Positions 23,831-36,568 of a stretch of 64,000 bases of DNA are shown piece by piece (within the stretch, counting starts at the first letter, position 1; each line of letters begins with the position of its first letter). Made by a program: the position numbers and the translations under genes. Source of the stretch: Amaurobius ferox (taxonomy: Eukaryota; Arthropoda; Arachnida; Araneae; Amaurobiidae); the NCBI GenBank assembly GCA_951213105.1, contig OX578153.1:54188020-54252019 (forward strand). Reading direction: 5' to 3'. Below the pieces are notes generated by a model. The model saw only the letters and a program-made list of their open reading frames with translations. It ran no database searches and was not told where the DNA came from.

Positions 23831-24464
23831 TTCAGAAATTTCAATTTGCTGTTTCCTTTCGGATCACAGCTTTCATCGATATACAAAGTTCATTTTTCAG
23901 TGCCCTTATCATTCGATGCCTCTATCATTTTTAGAAAATAACATTTTATGTACAATTAAATATTTATATTTTTGCGGTAGATAAAAGTATAATAAAATGT
24001 TAATTTTAAGTTATTAAAAGTCTGAAAAGTTACATATTTTATTCTATTTTAGTCTTCAACATTAGCTTTCCAACTAACACGAAATTGTAATAAAAAACTT
24101 GTGCATAACTGGCATGAATACCCGACGTTTCTCCGGATTTGAGATGCGAATCTATGTTTAAATGTACAACGGAATATACTGCGGATTTTCGAAAACCAAA
24201 CAACGCTTTAACGATAACGACACACCAAATGTGGATAAAGAAATAAAATAAACTTACTGCACGGATGTAATACACATTTGTTCCATGCAGGGCTCATGCA
24301 ATTCGGGTACGAGGCTTTTGTTAGCTTAAGTAAATCCGTCTATAATCTTAAAAGTTTTGACATAAATAGAAGATGAGACATGGTCAAATTAATGACGTGT
24401 TTTAAACTAAAGGGAGGTTGAGAGGGTATAGAGAGGCCTTTAAGTATAAGTTTAAAATGAAAGC
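23831..24464. other. AT-rich spacer, nothing recognised
   Basis: No supported exon; the minus-strand open frame at 24039-24275 has no recognisable domain. Confidence 0.5.
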
Positions 24465-24800
24465 CAAATTTTGGCATCACTGGATCTTTGATGTGTCTCC
24501 AGAGGTGTTTACTTACTTAATGTCCAAGAGATATGTCTACTTAGGTTGGAAAAGGTATTAGACACGAGAATTTTTCAGCATTCTACAATGTCTTAAGTGT
24601 GGGCGTCTCGGTCACACCAATAGTAGGTGCACCGAGAGCCCTAAATGACTTAAATGCATGGGTCTTGATATGTACAGACTGTATTTCATCAAAGTTAGAA
24701 GTTCTAAAGTAAATACTGATCACTCTTGTCGGAGCCTTAATTGCCCCGCCTTCAAGGAGGAGCTTAAAACATACCAAAGGCACATTGACTATGGAGACTA
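24465..24800 (+). pseudogene. Decayed LINE gag-like ORF1 with CCHC zinc knuckle
   Basis: Interrupted translation reads HWIFDVSPEVFTYL, then YVYLGWKR, then the zinc knuckle CLKCGRLGHTNSRC (C-x2-C-x4-H-x4-C). A second Cys-containing segment with one Cys lost to a stop follows, then NCPAFKEELKTYQR. This order (gag core, knuckles, CPxFK) matches ORF1 of jockey/R1-type LINEs. At least two in-frame stops make it a pseudogene. No RT follows, so it is an orphan fragment. Confidence 0.7.
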
Positions 24801-25566
24801 TATTATTGGAGCATTTCTGGGGAACCCTTTGTCAATTATGTATAAATTAAAATGCGTAATTATAGTACTGAAGTTATATATTTAGTATAAAACTAAATGC
24901 CTTGTTATTGTATTCAAAGTTGTATATAATACCTGTATAAAATTAATAGTATATTAATGGATTGAAGATCTATAGTATGGAGTTTCTTTTTAATTGTTTT
25001 GCTATGCTAAAGTTCTTTAATAGTCAATTTACGCTAATATTTTGTTATGTGCCTACATGAATTGTTATATTGTTATGTATTGTTAGTAAATGTCGATTTT
25101 GATCGAGGAATTATGAGTGGGTTGAGGGGGAGTGTTTGGGTCTCTTGGGGGACAGGGTTTAGTTAATTTGGTTTTATTGAGAGATTTTTAAAAATAGGTT
25201 TATTTCTAAATAACTTTATTATGATCTGCAGTCTTCGGGGACTCGGGTTTCCTCCCCCCTCCTCATTGACAGTTTAGATGCTAGATTGTTTTGACAAGAG
25301 TACAGACCTATGAGAACTTAATCTGTATAATGTGTAACAATACTATGAAAGAATGTTGTATTACATAATTAGTGTTACTATCGGGGCCTTTTTGAATGAT
25401 TATATAGTCTTATTCAGTTTATTGAATTATTAACTGCACTTTTTGTTATCCTTTACTTGTGTTTAAACGACGCTGTTGAGGTAGTTTATAATTTAGGGGA
25501 TCTGGTGAAGTGTTATTAAAGTTTTTATTTGTTTTTTCCCCTGCTTTTAACAGTTTGGCATTATTA
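24801..25566. other. Non-coding spacer after the gag remnant
   Basis: AT-rich with G-rich patches near 25110-25160 and 25225-25265. It may be further LINE remains, but nothing is diagnostic. Confidence 0.4.
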
Positions 25567-26516
25567 CTTTCCTTATATACATAATGTATAAGGAAAGTAT
25601 TGTGACGGGGTCGAAAATTCGAATTCGAGTTTTCGACGAGAGAGCACGTTTCAAGCATCCCTGATCACGAATCAAACATTTTTGAAGTGATGTCTGTGTG
25701 TGTGTGTGAAAGTATGTGTGTGTGTGTGTGTGTGTGTGTGTCAGTGAGTCTGTGGAGACGATAACTGACGAACGAATGGACCGATTCGAACCAAATTTGG
25801 TACAAAAATCACAATCAGTAAACACTGGAAGCTTATTTTTTTTTATACGCAATCGAATGTTCAGAATCCCCCTAAATTTTCGAATGAAATTTAAAAAAAA
25901 TCGTCAAAAAATCAAACACACTAATAACGTTACGCAAATAGACATTTCTTATGTAATTTTTCATTAGAAAACGATTGACATAAATATTAGAACGCTAACA
26001 TGAACTGTTCTCGAGATATTGCACATTTTTCAAAAAAAAGTATCAAAAAGTCATATAAAATAGGAAAAAAAATATTTCCTATTGAGAAACATGTTCACTT
26101 TTCATATGTAATAGCATTCGATAAATTGGGTGACATCATTCTCGTGGATCTAGCTCGTTTCATTCATGAAAAAAGATACTTTGAGTAATACTTTTGTATT
26201 TGAACGTCAATAGTCATTTATCTACTATAAGGATAACTTATTTCTTCGTTCATAACGCTTGGCGAGTATTTTGGCGACGAAATTGGCGGAATGTCGCCAA
26301 CTTGGCGACTTTTTGAAATGTTGCCAAATCAACGAAAATCTCGCCAAATGGATAAAAATGACGCTAAATCAATGAAAATGACGACTAATTGAAGAAAATT
26401 CAATATCTTGGAAAGAATATAAGTATCTACTATAAGAAAAACCTATTTTTTCACTGTAAAAGTACATTCATTACATTATATAAGGAAAGTCATGTGTTGC
26501 CCACATCAGATTTTTT
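25567..26516 (+). mobile_element. R3 non-autonomous repeat, copy A
   Basis: It starts with a palindrome (ACTTTCCTTATA / TATAAGGAAAGT) and a second hairpin (GTCGAAAA / TTTTCGAC). It carries (TG)n, a body with aacgaatggaccgattcgaa and ttctcgagatattg, then cgccaa-rich phrases. It ends ttatataaggaaagtcatg, tgttgcccacatcag and a T run. The start phrase is repeated in inverse near the end, so it has subterminal inverted repeats. No protein is conserved. Confidence 0.75.
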
Positions 26517-27327
26517 ATTTAAGTTGTGGTTTATAGTCTATTTTTATTAATAGAAATGTTAAGATTTATGGTTACGATTTCGATTCTTGTTTCCTTTTAG
26601 TTAGATTTGAGTCTGGCTGAGCCCAAGTTCCGGTAAGGAGGGGTGCCGGCCCAGGGGTTCAATTTTTATCTGGTTATTTGTTTATTGAACAGCGTTTTGT
26701 TTATTTTAAAAGGTTATGGGGAGGCTTAGGAAATTATGATAATTAAGCTGGATCTTATATAACTTTAGATAATGGAGTGATTTTTGGTCAACCTTTTGTT
26801 GGATTATCGGGAATTATTTATTTTAGTTTAGATATTATTTGGGAGTAAGAAAATACGCCCTCTATCCCTTTTCATCATAGGTGATGTTCTGTGTTTGTGT
26901 TGTAATTTCTGCTGGTTTATTTTGCAGACTTGAGCTGATTTTTTGTGTATAATTTACAGAATGGATTTTGTGAAGAGATTTTAGATACCATGTGTAGATA
27001 TCTTGTATTTCGATGTTGGTTATTAACTATATTTTTGGACGTATTTTTCTTAAAATTATAATTTTAAAATTGATATGAATTTGACCTATTATTTTTGATA
27101 TTATCCTATAATGGATGAGTAGATGTTATTATGTTGTATGATAATATTTATATGATTTATTCATCGGATTAAATATATTCTTCCCTGCCGTTTGCTGCAA
27201 AGGTACTTGTAATCAAGCCTGTAAAATTTTATTTTTAGAAAGAATAAATTGATGGAGTGTCGTAAGGTCAGTACTCGAGGGGATATGGCAGTGATGGTGT
27301 CGCCCTATTGTAGGTGCGCTCCTTGTT
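26517..27327. other. Spacer between R3 copies A and B
   Basis: AT-rich, with one G/C-rich patch near 26620-26665. No gene recognised. Confidence 0.5.
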
Positions 27328-27452
27328 ACTTTCCTTATATACATAATGTATAAGGAAAGTATTGTGACGGGGTCGAAAATTCGAATTCGAGTTTTCGACG
27401 GGAGAGCACGTTTCAAGCATCCCTGATCTCGAATCAAACATTTTTGAAGTGA

Positions 27453-27504
<52 letters not shown>

Positions 27505-28286
27505 TATGTGTCAGTGGGTCTGTGGAGACGATAACTGACGAACGAATGGACCGATTCGAACGAAATTTGGTACAAAAATCACAATCCGTGAACACTGGAA
27601 GCCTATTGTTTTTATACGCAATCGATTGTTCAGAACCCCCCTAAATTTTCGAATGAAATTTTGAAAAAATCGTTAAAAAATCAAAAACCGCTAATAAAGT
27701 TACGCAAAAAGTCATTTCTTATGTAATTTTTCATTAGAAAACGATTGGCATAAATTTTAGAACGCTAACATGAACCGTTCTCGAGATATTGTACATTTTT
27801 TAAAAAAAATATCAAAAAGTCATATAAAATAAAAAAAAATATTTCCTATTGAGAAACATGTTCACTTTTCATATGTAATACCATGCGATAAATTGGGTGA
27901 CATCATTCTCGTGGATCTAGCTCGTTCCATTCATGAAAAAATATACTTTAAGTAATACTTTTGTATTTGAACGCCAATAGTCATTTATCTGCTGTAAGAA
28001 TAACTTATTTCTTCGTCCATAACGCTTGGCAAGATTTTGGCGACGAATTTGGCGGAATGTCGTCAACTTGGCGACTTTTTGAAATGTTGCCAAATTAACG
28101 AAAATCTCACCAAATGGATAAAAATGACGCTAAATCGATGAAAATGACGACTAATTGTCAAAAATTCAATATCTTGGAAAGAATATAAGTATCTACTATA
28201 AGAATAACATTTTTTTAAGCTGTAAACTTAGTAAATTCATTGCATTATATAAGGAAAGTCATGTGTTGCCCACATCAGATTTTTTT
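27328..28286 (+). mobile_element. R3 non-autonomous repeat, copy B
   Basis: Collinear with copy A along its whole length, with a longer (TG)n tract (about 27450-27500). It is complete from the ACTTTCCTTATA palindrome to the cacatcag plus T-run end. Confidence 0.75.
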
Positions 28287-28349
28287 GGTTGTGGGGGTGA
28301 AAACACATTTCCGGCCGGGGAAACTGCTGCTACAAGCCTTTATATGCCC

Positions 28350-28817
28350 ACCTCCGGTTTGGAGTGATCTGCAAGATAATGCCAGGTCACACACGGAATG
28401 TCTCTCTATTGATTGTCTACGTGCTTACGGCACACTTCCTTTAGCAGACAGATCCCCAGATCTCTCGCCTATTGAACATATTTGGGCTGAGATGGGCGTC
28501 GCCTGCGACCATCCTAGAATGTAGACGAATTAGCTCGTCAGTTGGAGGCCATTTGGAACGCCATCCTTCAGAACACCATCCAGCAACTTTATGTATCAAT
28601 GCCACGTCGGGTAAATGCCATAACAGCTTGTATCAAGGCCAGAGGTGGACCAACGCTATATTGACATGCTCAATTTGTGTAGATATTTTAGTGCAATAAA
28701 TCATCCAATTGTTCTGAAATTCTAATCATTTCTTTTCCCGTAAATCCACATTATACGTACCAAATTTTGTCTCATTTGGATAATTCGTTCTTGGTGCTTC
28801 GATTTTTTTGTCTTAGA

Positions 28818-28820
<3 letters not shown>
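28350..28820 (+). pseudogene. Tc1/mariner transposase C-terminal relic
   Basis: The relic reads QDNARSHTECLS (second catalytic D of the DDE triad), ADRSPDLSPIEHIWAEM (catalytic E in SPIEHIW), then after a one-base deletion near 28495 DELARQLEAIWNAI and VSMPRRVNAITACIKARG, ending at the natural stop. A TAG also interrupts it near 28520. The N-terminal DNA-binding part and first D are absent. Downstream, tttttttgtcttagagtg directly before TA resembles a Tc1-type inverted-repeat end, so the 3' end is probably complete. Confidence 0.85.

Positions 28821-28862
<42 letters not shown>
28821..28862. repeat. (TA)n microsatellite
   Basis: A pure TA run of about 20 units lies between the Tc1 3' end and the next Penelope-like remnant. 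Confidence 0.9.
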
Positions 28863-28867
<5 letters not shown>

Positions 28868-28979
28868 TAATATAAAGAAAGTGGATTATCAGAAATATAT
28901 GTGTTATAGTAATTATGCGCAAAGCAGGAAGAGGTACTATACACCATATAATGCATAAAAAAGGAATGGATAAAAAGTT

Positions 28980-29940
28980 AAAAAAGGAAGGAAGGCTTAG
29001 CAAAAAGCTTACTTGATGGCGGTAAGGGGTTGTGACCTCTTTCCCCAGTTTTCAACGAGCTCGTCATAAATGCCGCGGCACTGCACTCCTGGTCGCCAGC
29101 TTTGGCTCAAGCCCACCTCCGGAGTGACAATAAAAACTGTCACAAGACCTTCAAAAAGGATTGAACAGAGGACGAGAGTAAATTCACTACCGTACAAGCG
29201 ATCTGTATTGCTGACCTCGGTGAAATGTATACCGCATCTTATGATCGTGCTGCGGTCCTGTCATATGCATGATGCGATCCTTCATTCTCTAAATGAATAT
29301 AAAAAAGACTTGAGCTTTACACCATACGCTAAATTGTTTCGGTATAAATTATCTATATTTTTAAGCATAAAAGGAACTGGATATTTTTGAATATATGCTT
29401 GCTTTAAAAATACTTGATCAAAATCAATACGTAAATTTTCTTCTTTGATAGTTCTTTTAATTCTGACCAATCCTCCCAAGAATACATTGCGAAATATATT
29501 CAAGTGTAGGTTGGAGTGCCAATGTATTATTCCATTTATAGGTATTTTAAAATGGTTTCTTTTGTCATAGATGGTAAATATGATTGGGATTTGTCGAAAG
29601 TTGATATTCAAATCCAAAAACTCAACCACGTTGTTATTTTTAACTGGATTTTCTTTCAATATGAGGTTGGGTGGGTAGAAATCAAAGTTCATACAATAGT
29701 TTTCATTCTCATATCCAATAATCACGTCATCTACATAACGCAGGTAAACGATTTCGTTGTTAATATGAGACTGGCTTTCATAAAAACTAAGGTAGAGATC
29801 GGCTAGTATGGAAGAACATCCCCCCCCATGGGGATGCCTTTAATTTGTTGATATGCAAAGATTCCATTGAAAAGATAATTTTCTTTGACGACTATTCTAA
29901 TTATAGTCTTGAATTTATTGAATTCTATATTTCTTTTTAA

Positions 29941-29945
<5 letters not shown>
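28980..29945 (-). mobile_element. Penelope-like remnant, copy 2
   Basis: It has the same architecture as 7506-10256. A plus-oriented arm (ggggttgtgacctctttccc at about 29023, cacctccggagtgac at about 29109) is followed by the 3' end of an RT on the minus strand. The copy is cut at its 5' side by a (TA)n tract at 29946. No second inverted arm remains. Confidence 0.7.
29282..29945 (-). pseudogene. Penelope-like reverse transcriptase fragment
   Basis: On the minus strand it reads QQIKGIPMG, SSILADLYLSFYESQSH, LRYVDDVIIG, then VVEFLDLNINF, YDKRNHFKIPINGIIHW, NIFRNVFLGGL and a C-terminal tail ending near 29282. It aligns in order with the catalytic and C-terminal half of the RT at 7818-10058. The G run after IPM has eight Gs where the intact copy's spacing needs one more base, shifting the frame near 29820. 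The palm N-terminal half is missing beyond the TA tract. Confidence 0.8.

Positions 29946-29992
<47 letters not shown>
29946..29992. repeat. (TA)n microsatellite truncating RT copy 2
   Basis: A TA run of about 23 units replaces the rest of the reverse transcriptase, directly after the codons equivalent to the segment upstream of IPMG. Confidence 0.9.
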
Positions 29993-29994
<2 letters not shown>

Positions 29995-31163
29995 CCAAGG
30001 AACATTTTAAAACTATGTAACAACAACAGAATTTTTATAGGCCATTCTGAGCATGATTCCGAGAGGGAAGAAAATCAGAATCATAAGGGGGAAATTTAAA
30101 TTTAATGAAATATTATACTGCCATCGCAAATACATATAGGTGTATATTGGTTATTGCATATTCAAAACGTTTAAACGCATCGAAAATCAGAATTTTTTTA
30201 CCCTGCCACAGTGAATTCACATTATGGTATGTATGTAAGGAAAGTTATAAATCGTATTTTCGCTTATAGAACATTTTGGTCGAATACGCACTACATAACA
30301 ATAGATATTATATTAAGACATACATGATTAAATGCTTTAAATGTTCACAACAGCATATAAATAGATAAATTATAGCTCGAAAAATCGGAAAATGTCACGT
30401 TTTGCTCAAGAAACAGCATTTTAAAATACTTCAAAAATTTAGAAATCGCAATTTCAGTAGTATTTTCTGTTTTAAGTACATCCACCCATTTAATAAACAA
30501 GAACAGAAAATTTTTATTTCACGTTTAAAAAAGCATTTACTCTTTCTGGTTGATAAATTACTCTCACATTATGCTATACATTCGTTTTATTTATTTATTT
30601 TACTTATTTATTTATTTTTACAAACTTTAGCGAATTGGTCGAAACAAATGTTGAAAAGTGCTTCATCTTTTACTTCTCGAAAATCCCTTGTGACGTATGT
30701 GAGGCTAGATTTTGCTAACAGGTTTCCTCTTTGACATTTCCTTTGAGGCGACATAATATTATGCCTTTCAGCAAATAATTTCCTTTTAAATAAATCTTTT
30801 TTTTTCATTATGCTTATTTTTTAGTCAGTTTCTTTCCAGTCAGCTTTTTTTGATGAATATAATTTTCACTACACTTTCAGAAGAGAAAAAAGATAAAAAT
30901 TGGCGACACTAATTTCATTATTACGACAGTTTCCGTTTTAAAAAATCATGCTGTACTAAGAATCAGCTTTTCCATTTGATCTTAATTCCACAGCATATTG
31001 CCAGCGTTGTTGTCAGATATATTTAATTAGTTACCCAAAAAACATATTTATGATTTGCATTAACTTTTTCTTTAGTTTAATCATATTTTTTTTATTAAAT
31101 TAAAGAATTTCTACTGCTTTGTTTTTCTCTTGTGAACAAAATTGCAAATATGATATTTGGTTC
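29993..31163. other. AT-rich spacer, no supported gene
   Basis: The plus-strand open frame at 30402-30734 is AT-driven with no domain, and no transposon terminus is evident. Confidence 0.5.
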
Positions 31164-32140
31164 TTAACACTTTTCATCATAGTAGTTGTAAAGTGTTTAT
31201 CCCTTTGTTCATTCTGTCTGTCCGTTCGCAAGATAACTGCCGTAAAAATCACTTCACCAAATGAAATAATAGTATGTTGTTAAGACGGTCTGCGGGACAT
31301 ATGGGAATGTAAAAGGATAATATAACATAATTAGTTTTGGATTGAACCCGGGTTGAAAAAATGAAATATATTGCACCCTATGGGACCTAATTTTTCAAAC
31401 ATTTTTTAAGGAGTTAAAATTCACAAATTGTTTTGAAAATTTTAGGAAATATTCAAATATTATCACGTAATTATTATGTAAAAAAAATTCGTGAAAATAC
31501 GTAAAGTAGTTTTTTTAAATAAAAAATTGAAATAATAATTACACCAAAATTACACCAAAATTAAGATATCACTTGACTCATTGCAAAATAGAATATAGCA
31601 TCAATTATTTGTTCGCTTAGTCAACATCGTGATTTTTAAGGAACGCTTATATTTATATTTAGTGTTACACCCGTCCTAAAACCGCTTTTTTTTTTTTACA
31701 TATTATCTGTGTATCTAAATTCTCTGCCTACGCAATTACACTATTTTTTATTTTAAATGATCACTAAACTTTGATTATTTCTACAACGAAGCTTAATTGA
31801 AGGTATGCAGAATGTAAACAAAATAATAGCTGAAATTTTTAAAGCAAAATTATTTAGCACTGGAGTCTGGAATATAAGTGATATGAATGAAACATTCATT
31901 GATTTTACATAGAGAAGCAGACGATTTTATAGCATTGCCTTTTTACTTTCCTTATATACTTATTATAATGTATATTAATTTACTTATATACTTGTTATAA
32001 TGTATAGTACTTTCCTTATATACTTATTATAATGTATAAGGAAAGTAGTGTGATGGGGTCGAAAATTCAAATTCGAGTTTTCAACGGGAGAGTACGTTTC
32101 AAGCATCCCTGAACACGAATAACACGTTCTTAAAGTGATA

Positions 32141-32182
<42 letters not shown>

Positions 32183-33205
32183 GAAAATCCACACAACTCG
32201 ACTCACCGTGAGGCATGAACAGCAGTTTGAGTGGTCGGTGTGTGTGTGTCTGGAAGCCTATTGTTTTTGAACAAAATCGATTGTTCAAACCCCGCCCCCG
32301 CCCCAAATTTTCGAATGAAATTTTGAAAAAATCATCAAAAAGTCAAAACGCTTAATAAAGTTACGCAAATAATCATATCTTATGTCTTACGAAATATATC
32401 CAACTTGGCGACTTTTCAAATGTTTCTAAATTGACGAAAATGTCGCCAAATTCATAAAAATGACGATTACTTGATGAAAATTGAATATTTTGGAAATAAT
32501 ATAAGAATCTACTATACGAATTACCTATTTTACCGTTCTTACTCTTGTCTAAATTCTGCCCACCAAGTTTGGTGGAAGATTGCTAAGTTAACGACTTTTT
32601 CAAATGTTGCCAAATTGACCAACATGTCACCAAATTGATAAAAATGGCACCATATTGATAAAAATAAGGCTAAATGGGAGGTAATATTTTGCAAATTTTC
32701 AATTCTGTCATATGACGGGTATATCATATGACGGGTATATACTTACTAGTATATAAGAAATGTTCTACTCTCCGTTTGTTTGTAACACTTCATGATACAT
32801 TTGGCGCCAAGTTAGTGAAAATGACGCCTAATTGATGAATTTATTATTAAAATATTTTAATATATGGACTATACTGCTTATTAAAGATAATATCAATATT
32901 GTTAAGAGATTGAGTTGTGTGTACAATTCTATGTTACAAACACTGTGCCGTGGATCTTTTCATCATTTTTTCACTGTAAAAGTAGTAAAGTCACTGCATT
33001 ATATGTATAAGGAAAGTCATGCCCACATCAGATTTTTTGATGAAGTTTTTCCTTCCCAAGTAAAATAAATTATTGTAACACATTTAAAAAATATCACCGC
33101 TGAATGTATCGCATTTTAGAGATGTTTGAATAAAATTGCATTGTACTTGGAAAGTGTTTCATAATCAATGCGTTATACATGATTAATATTTCTTGTTATT
33201 ATTAA
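31164..33205 (-). mobile_element. R2 repeat interrupted by an R3 copy
   Basis: The R2 complement runs from cttaacacttttcatc at 31164 to about 31944, then resumes at 33039 with gaagtttttccttcccaag and aaataaattattgtaac. It ends at ttatacatgattaatatttc. The R3 at 31945-33038 lies inside. Confidence 0.65.
31945..33038 (+). mobile_element. R3 repeat, copy E, inserted in R2
   Basis: The start palindrome is partly triplicated (actttccttatatacttatt twice with a variant between). A (TG)n tract, the cgaaattttcgaatgaaatt body and the tataaggaaagtcatgccca end follow. It is more diverged than copies A-C and lacks part of the body. Confidence 0.65.
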
Positions 33206-33286
33206 CTGCTTTTGATTTTGTTAACCTTCATTTGAAACATGTCACAAAGAATAGAAATCTTCTGTCTTTATAGATTTATGTCTTTA

Positions 33287-34369
33287 CTAGAAAATGTACC
33301 CAGCATTGCTCGGGAGTTAAAGCAGGATAGTTATATAAATTAACAAAATAAATAGATTTTGTTCATATAAAGATCTATTTAATGTCGAATAGAGAACATT
33401 TAGAGACGTGTACAGCACTTAATGGTTTAACTGCAATTGATGGCTAATGGCTTAGTTGTCAAATGCCTGACATTACTAAATGAATAAATAATTCGGATAA
33501 ATAACAGTGAACATTCCAAGCCATCCATGTACATCGGCACAACGGGCGTGATACCTCCCCCCTCTCCAAGTCACAATATCAATTTGCGGATACTCTACGT
33601 TATACGTTAACGGACGCAATTTAAGTTTTTATTTCAACAATCTCAGCACGATTAGATAAATTTATATATTGGCCATGTCTTCCGCAAACAGCCTATTTTT
33701 TAAATTTCCAATAAATAAATGCATGCCACTGAAATAGTGCAAATGCAAATAATACCATACTGCAAATCTCGATCACACATCTGTAATGTACATGCGCTAA
33801 TGAACCACATGATTACTCCCTTGTATCTGAAAAAAAAATCAGTCAAAATTGTGTAGACTTCGTTCGTTTAAAAAATGTATAATACGGATAGCTTGAAGAA
33901 CTTATTTTTGCTCCTGGAGCGGTTTGTGACATTTCAAGGAGATGCTGTTAAATTATTAACGTCGAATAGCCCTACAATATTTTATATCGTAATATAAAAA
34001 TTGAGGGAGAAAGGAGTAAAGGGCACTAAAAATTCATAATTTTTTAATTCACGGAATTTCGTCTTTTAATAGCATGAACTCCATTCAAAGTCTGTTTAGG
34101 AGAAAATTTTTCAATCTTTCCCATGGTATCGAAATGAAAACCCTGTGATAATATTTCAGATCGCTAAAGAATCGATTTGTGTGAATATTACCCAAAATTG
34201 TTGTAAACCAGACTAAGACATACAATAACTAAAAAAGTAATTCGAAATTAAAATATAATTCCAAGGTGCACCAATCCGAAATACCTTGTGTACCAAATTT
34301 CATGGCCATACGATGTTTAGATTTCCCGCTACAGACAAACAGACAGGCATTCTCTTTTATTATATAAGA
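33287..34369 (-). mobile_element. Non-autonomous Helitron, family HC
   Basis: On the minus strand it starts TCTTATATAATAAAAGAG with ctgtctgtttgtctg. It ends with a short hairpin region around cccgagcaatgctggg, then tacatttt and CTAG. It lies exactly between A (33286) and T (34370) with no duplication. The 1,083-bp interior has no protein signal. Confidence 0.7.
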
Positions 34370-34467
34370 TACCCACAGTCGATTTTTTTTATCTGTAAAA
34401 GCCCTGAAGTTATTGCTTCATTAACTTCTTGGTAAGTCTACAACAGCCGAAAACGGCAAAAATTAAA

Positions 34468-35210
34468 AACAAGAAAAATCAGTCATGCATAATGCATTGA
34501 TTATGAAACACTTTCCAACTGCAATGCAATTTTATTTAAACATCTCTAAAATGCGATACATTCAGTGGTAATATTTTTTAAATTATCACAATACTACAAT
34601 AATTTATTATATTTGAAAACTTAAAGCTTCATCAGAAAAAAATGAACTTTATTCAAATGACGTCAATGAAATATAAATCACTTGGCTCTCTATGAAATAG
34701 CAGTAAATATTCCATTTATACACTTTTTTCATTTCTTTCATTCACCACAATATTACAACTATTTATTTTACTTAAAAACTTAAAACCATGGAGGTAAAAG
34801 TAATTTAAATCTATGCTTAATACTTTATCGAAAGAGTCTAATATAAAATCGTCTGCATCTCTATGTAAAATCAATGAATGTTTCATTCATATCAGATATA
34901 TTGAAGACTCTAGAGCTAAATAATTTTGCGTTAAAAAAATTCAGCAATTCTTACGCAACTCATCTTACAGCTTCATGTGTTTACATTCTCCATGAGTGAA
35001 AATTAAGCTTGGTTGTAGAAATAATCAAAGTTTGACGATAATTTAAACTGAAATATATTCTAATTGCGTTGTTTCAGAATGCAAATGCACAGAAATTAAG
35101 CAAAATTAAAGCGGTTTTAGGATGGATACAACACTAAATATAAATTAAAATGAACTTTAAAAATCACACAATTTTGACACAAGATGGATGGCATTGATCG
35201 TTTAAAATCA
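34468..35210 (+). mobile_element. R2 repeat, 3'-truncated copy
   Basis: It starts aagaaaaatcagtcatgcat and follows the R2 order through accatggaggtaaaagtaat and agcggttttaggatgg. It stops near gatggatggcattgatcg, where a second partial segment of R2 interior begins. Confidence 0.65.
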
Positions 35211-35305
35211 AATATATTGAAATTGCGCTATTTCAGAATATGGATGCACAGAAATTAAGTAAAAATAAGGCGATTTTAGAACGAATACAACACTAAATAT
35301 AAATT

Positions 35306-36530
35306 AACAAGAAAGATCAATCATGCTTAAAGCATTGATTATGAAACACTTTCCAACTTCAATGCAATTTTATTTAAAAAAGTCGAAAATGCAATACATT
35401 CCTCGGTAATATTTTAAAACTTATCACGATACTACATTGATTTATTATATTTGAAAACTTAAACCTTCATTGAAAAAAATGAACTTCATTCAAAAGACGG
35501 CATTGAAATATATATTGCGTGGTTTAAATATCTCTAAAATGCAATACATTCCACGGTAATATTTTTAAATCTATCATAATACTACGATAATTTATTATAT
35601 TTGAAAACTTCATCGAAAACAACTGAAATTAATTCAAATGATAGAAAAAATAACACGCCTGGATCTCTCTATAAAAGCAGGATTTCATTCATAACTTTCT
35701 CCATTTCATTCATCACAATACTATAATAATTTATTTTATTTAAAAATTAAGACCATGGAGCTACAATTCATAAACTTTATGCTTAAAACTTCATCGAAAA
35801 ATATCGTCCTTCTGTTTATAAAATCAATTAATATTTCATTCATATCAGCCATGCAGACTCCATGGACTGAATTATTTTGTGTTAAAGAAATACAGTAATT
35901 CTAATACAACTCATTCTACATATTTTGCTGTTTACATTTTACATAGGTGAAAAATAGGCTTAATTGTAGAAATAATCAAATTTGAATGAGAATTTAAACT
36001 CAAATATATTGTCATTGTGTTGTTTTAGTATGTAGATGCACAGAATTTAAGCAGAAATAAAGTAGTTTTAGGATGGATACAACACTCAATATTAATTAAA
36101 AAGAACTTTAAAAAATCACGAATTTGAAACAAGATGGATGCCATATCTCATTTTGAAGTGGGTCATCTGATCGTTTAATATCATGGTCACGTGATCGTTT
36201 CATATAAGATGTGTAATTATGATTTTAATTTTTATTTAAAAAACTACTGAATATATTTAGCTGAATTTTTTTTTATATATTTTATGGAACAATTTGACTA
36301 TTACCTAAAATTTTCGAAGCAATTTGTGAATTTTAAATCCGCTTAAAAAATGTTAGAAAAATTAGGTCCCATAGGGCTCAATGTATTTCATTTTTTCAAC
36401 CCGGGTTCAATCCAAAACTAATTGTGTGATATTATTCATTTATATTCCCATAGGTCCTACAGACCGTCTGCACAACATACTAAAATTTCATTTTGATTAA
36501 GTCATTTTTACGGCAGTTATCGTGCTAACG

Positions 36531-36568
<38 letters not shown>

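Noticed and set aside
25716..25850. Cys/Val and Thr/His repeat frames in (TG)n tracts (also 18.1, 27.5, 32.1 kb)
   Set aside because: Translations of the TG microsatellites inside R3/R3b repeats.
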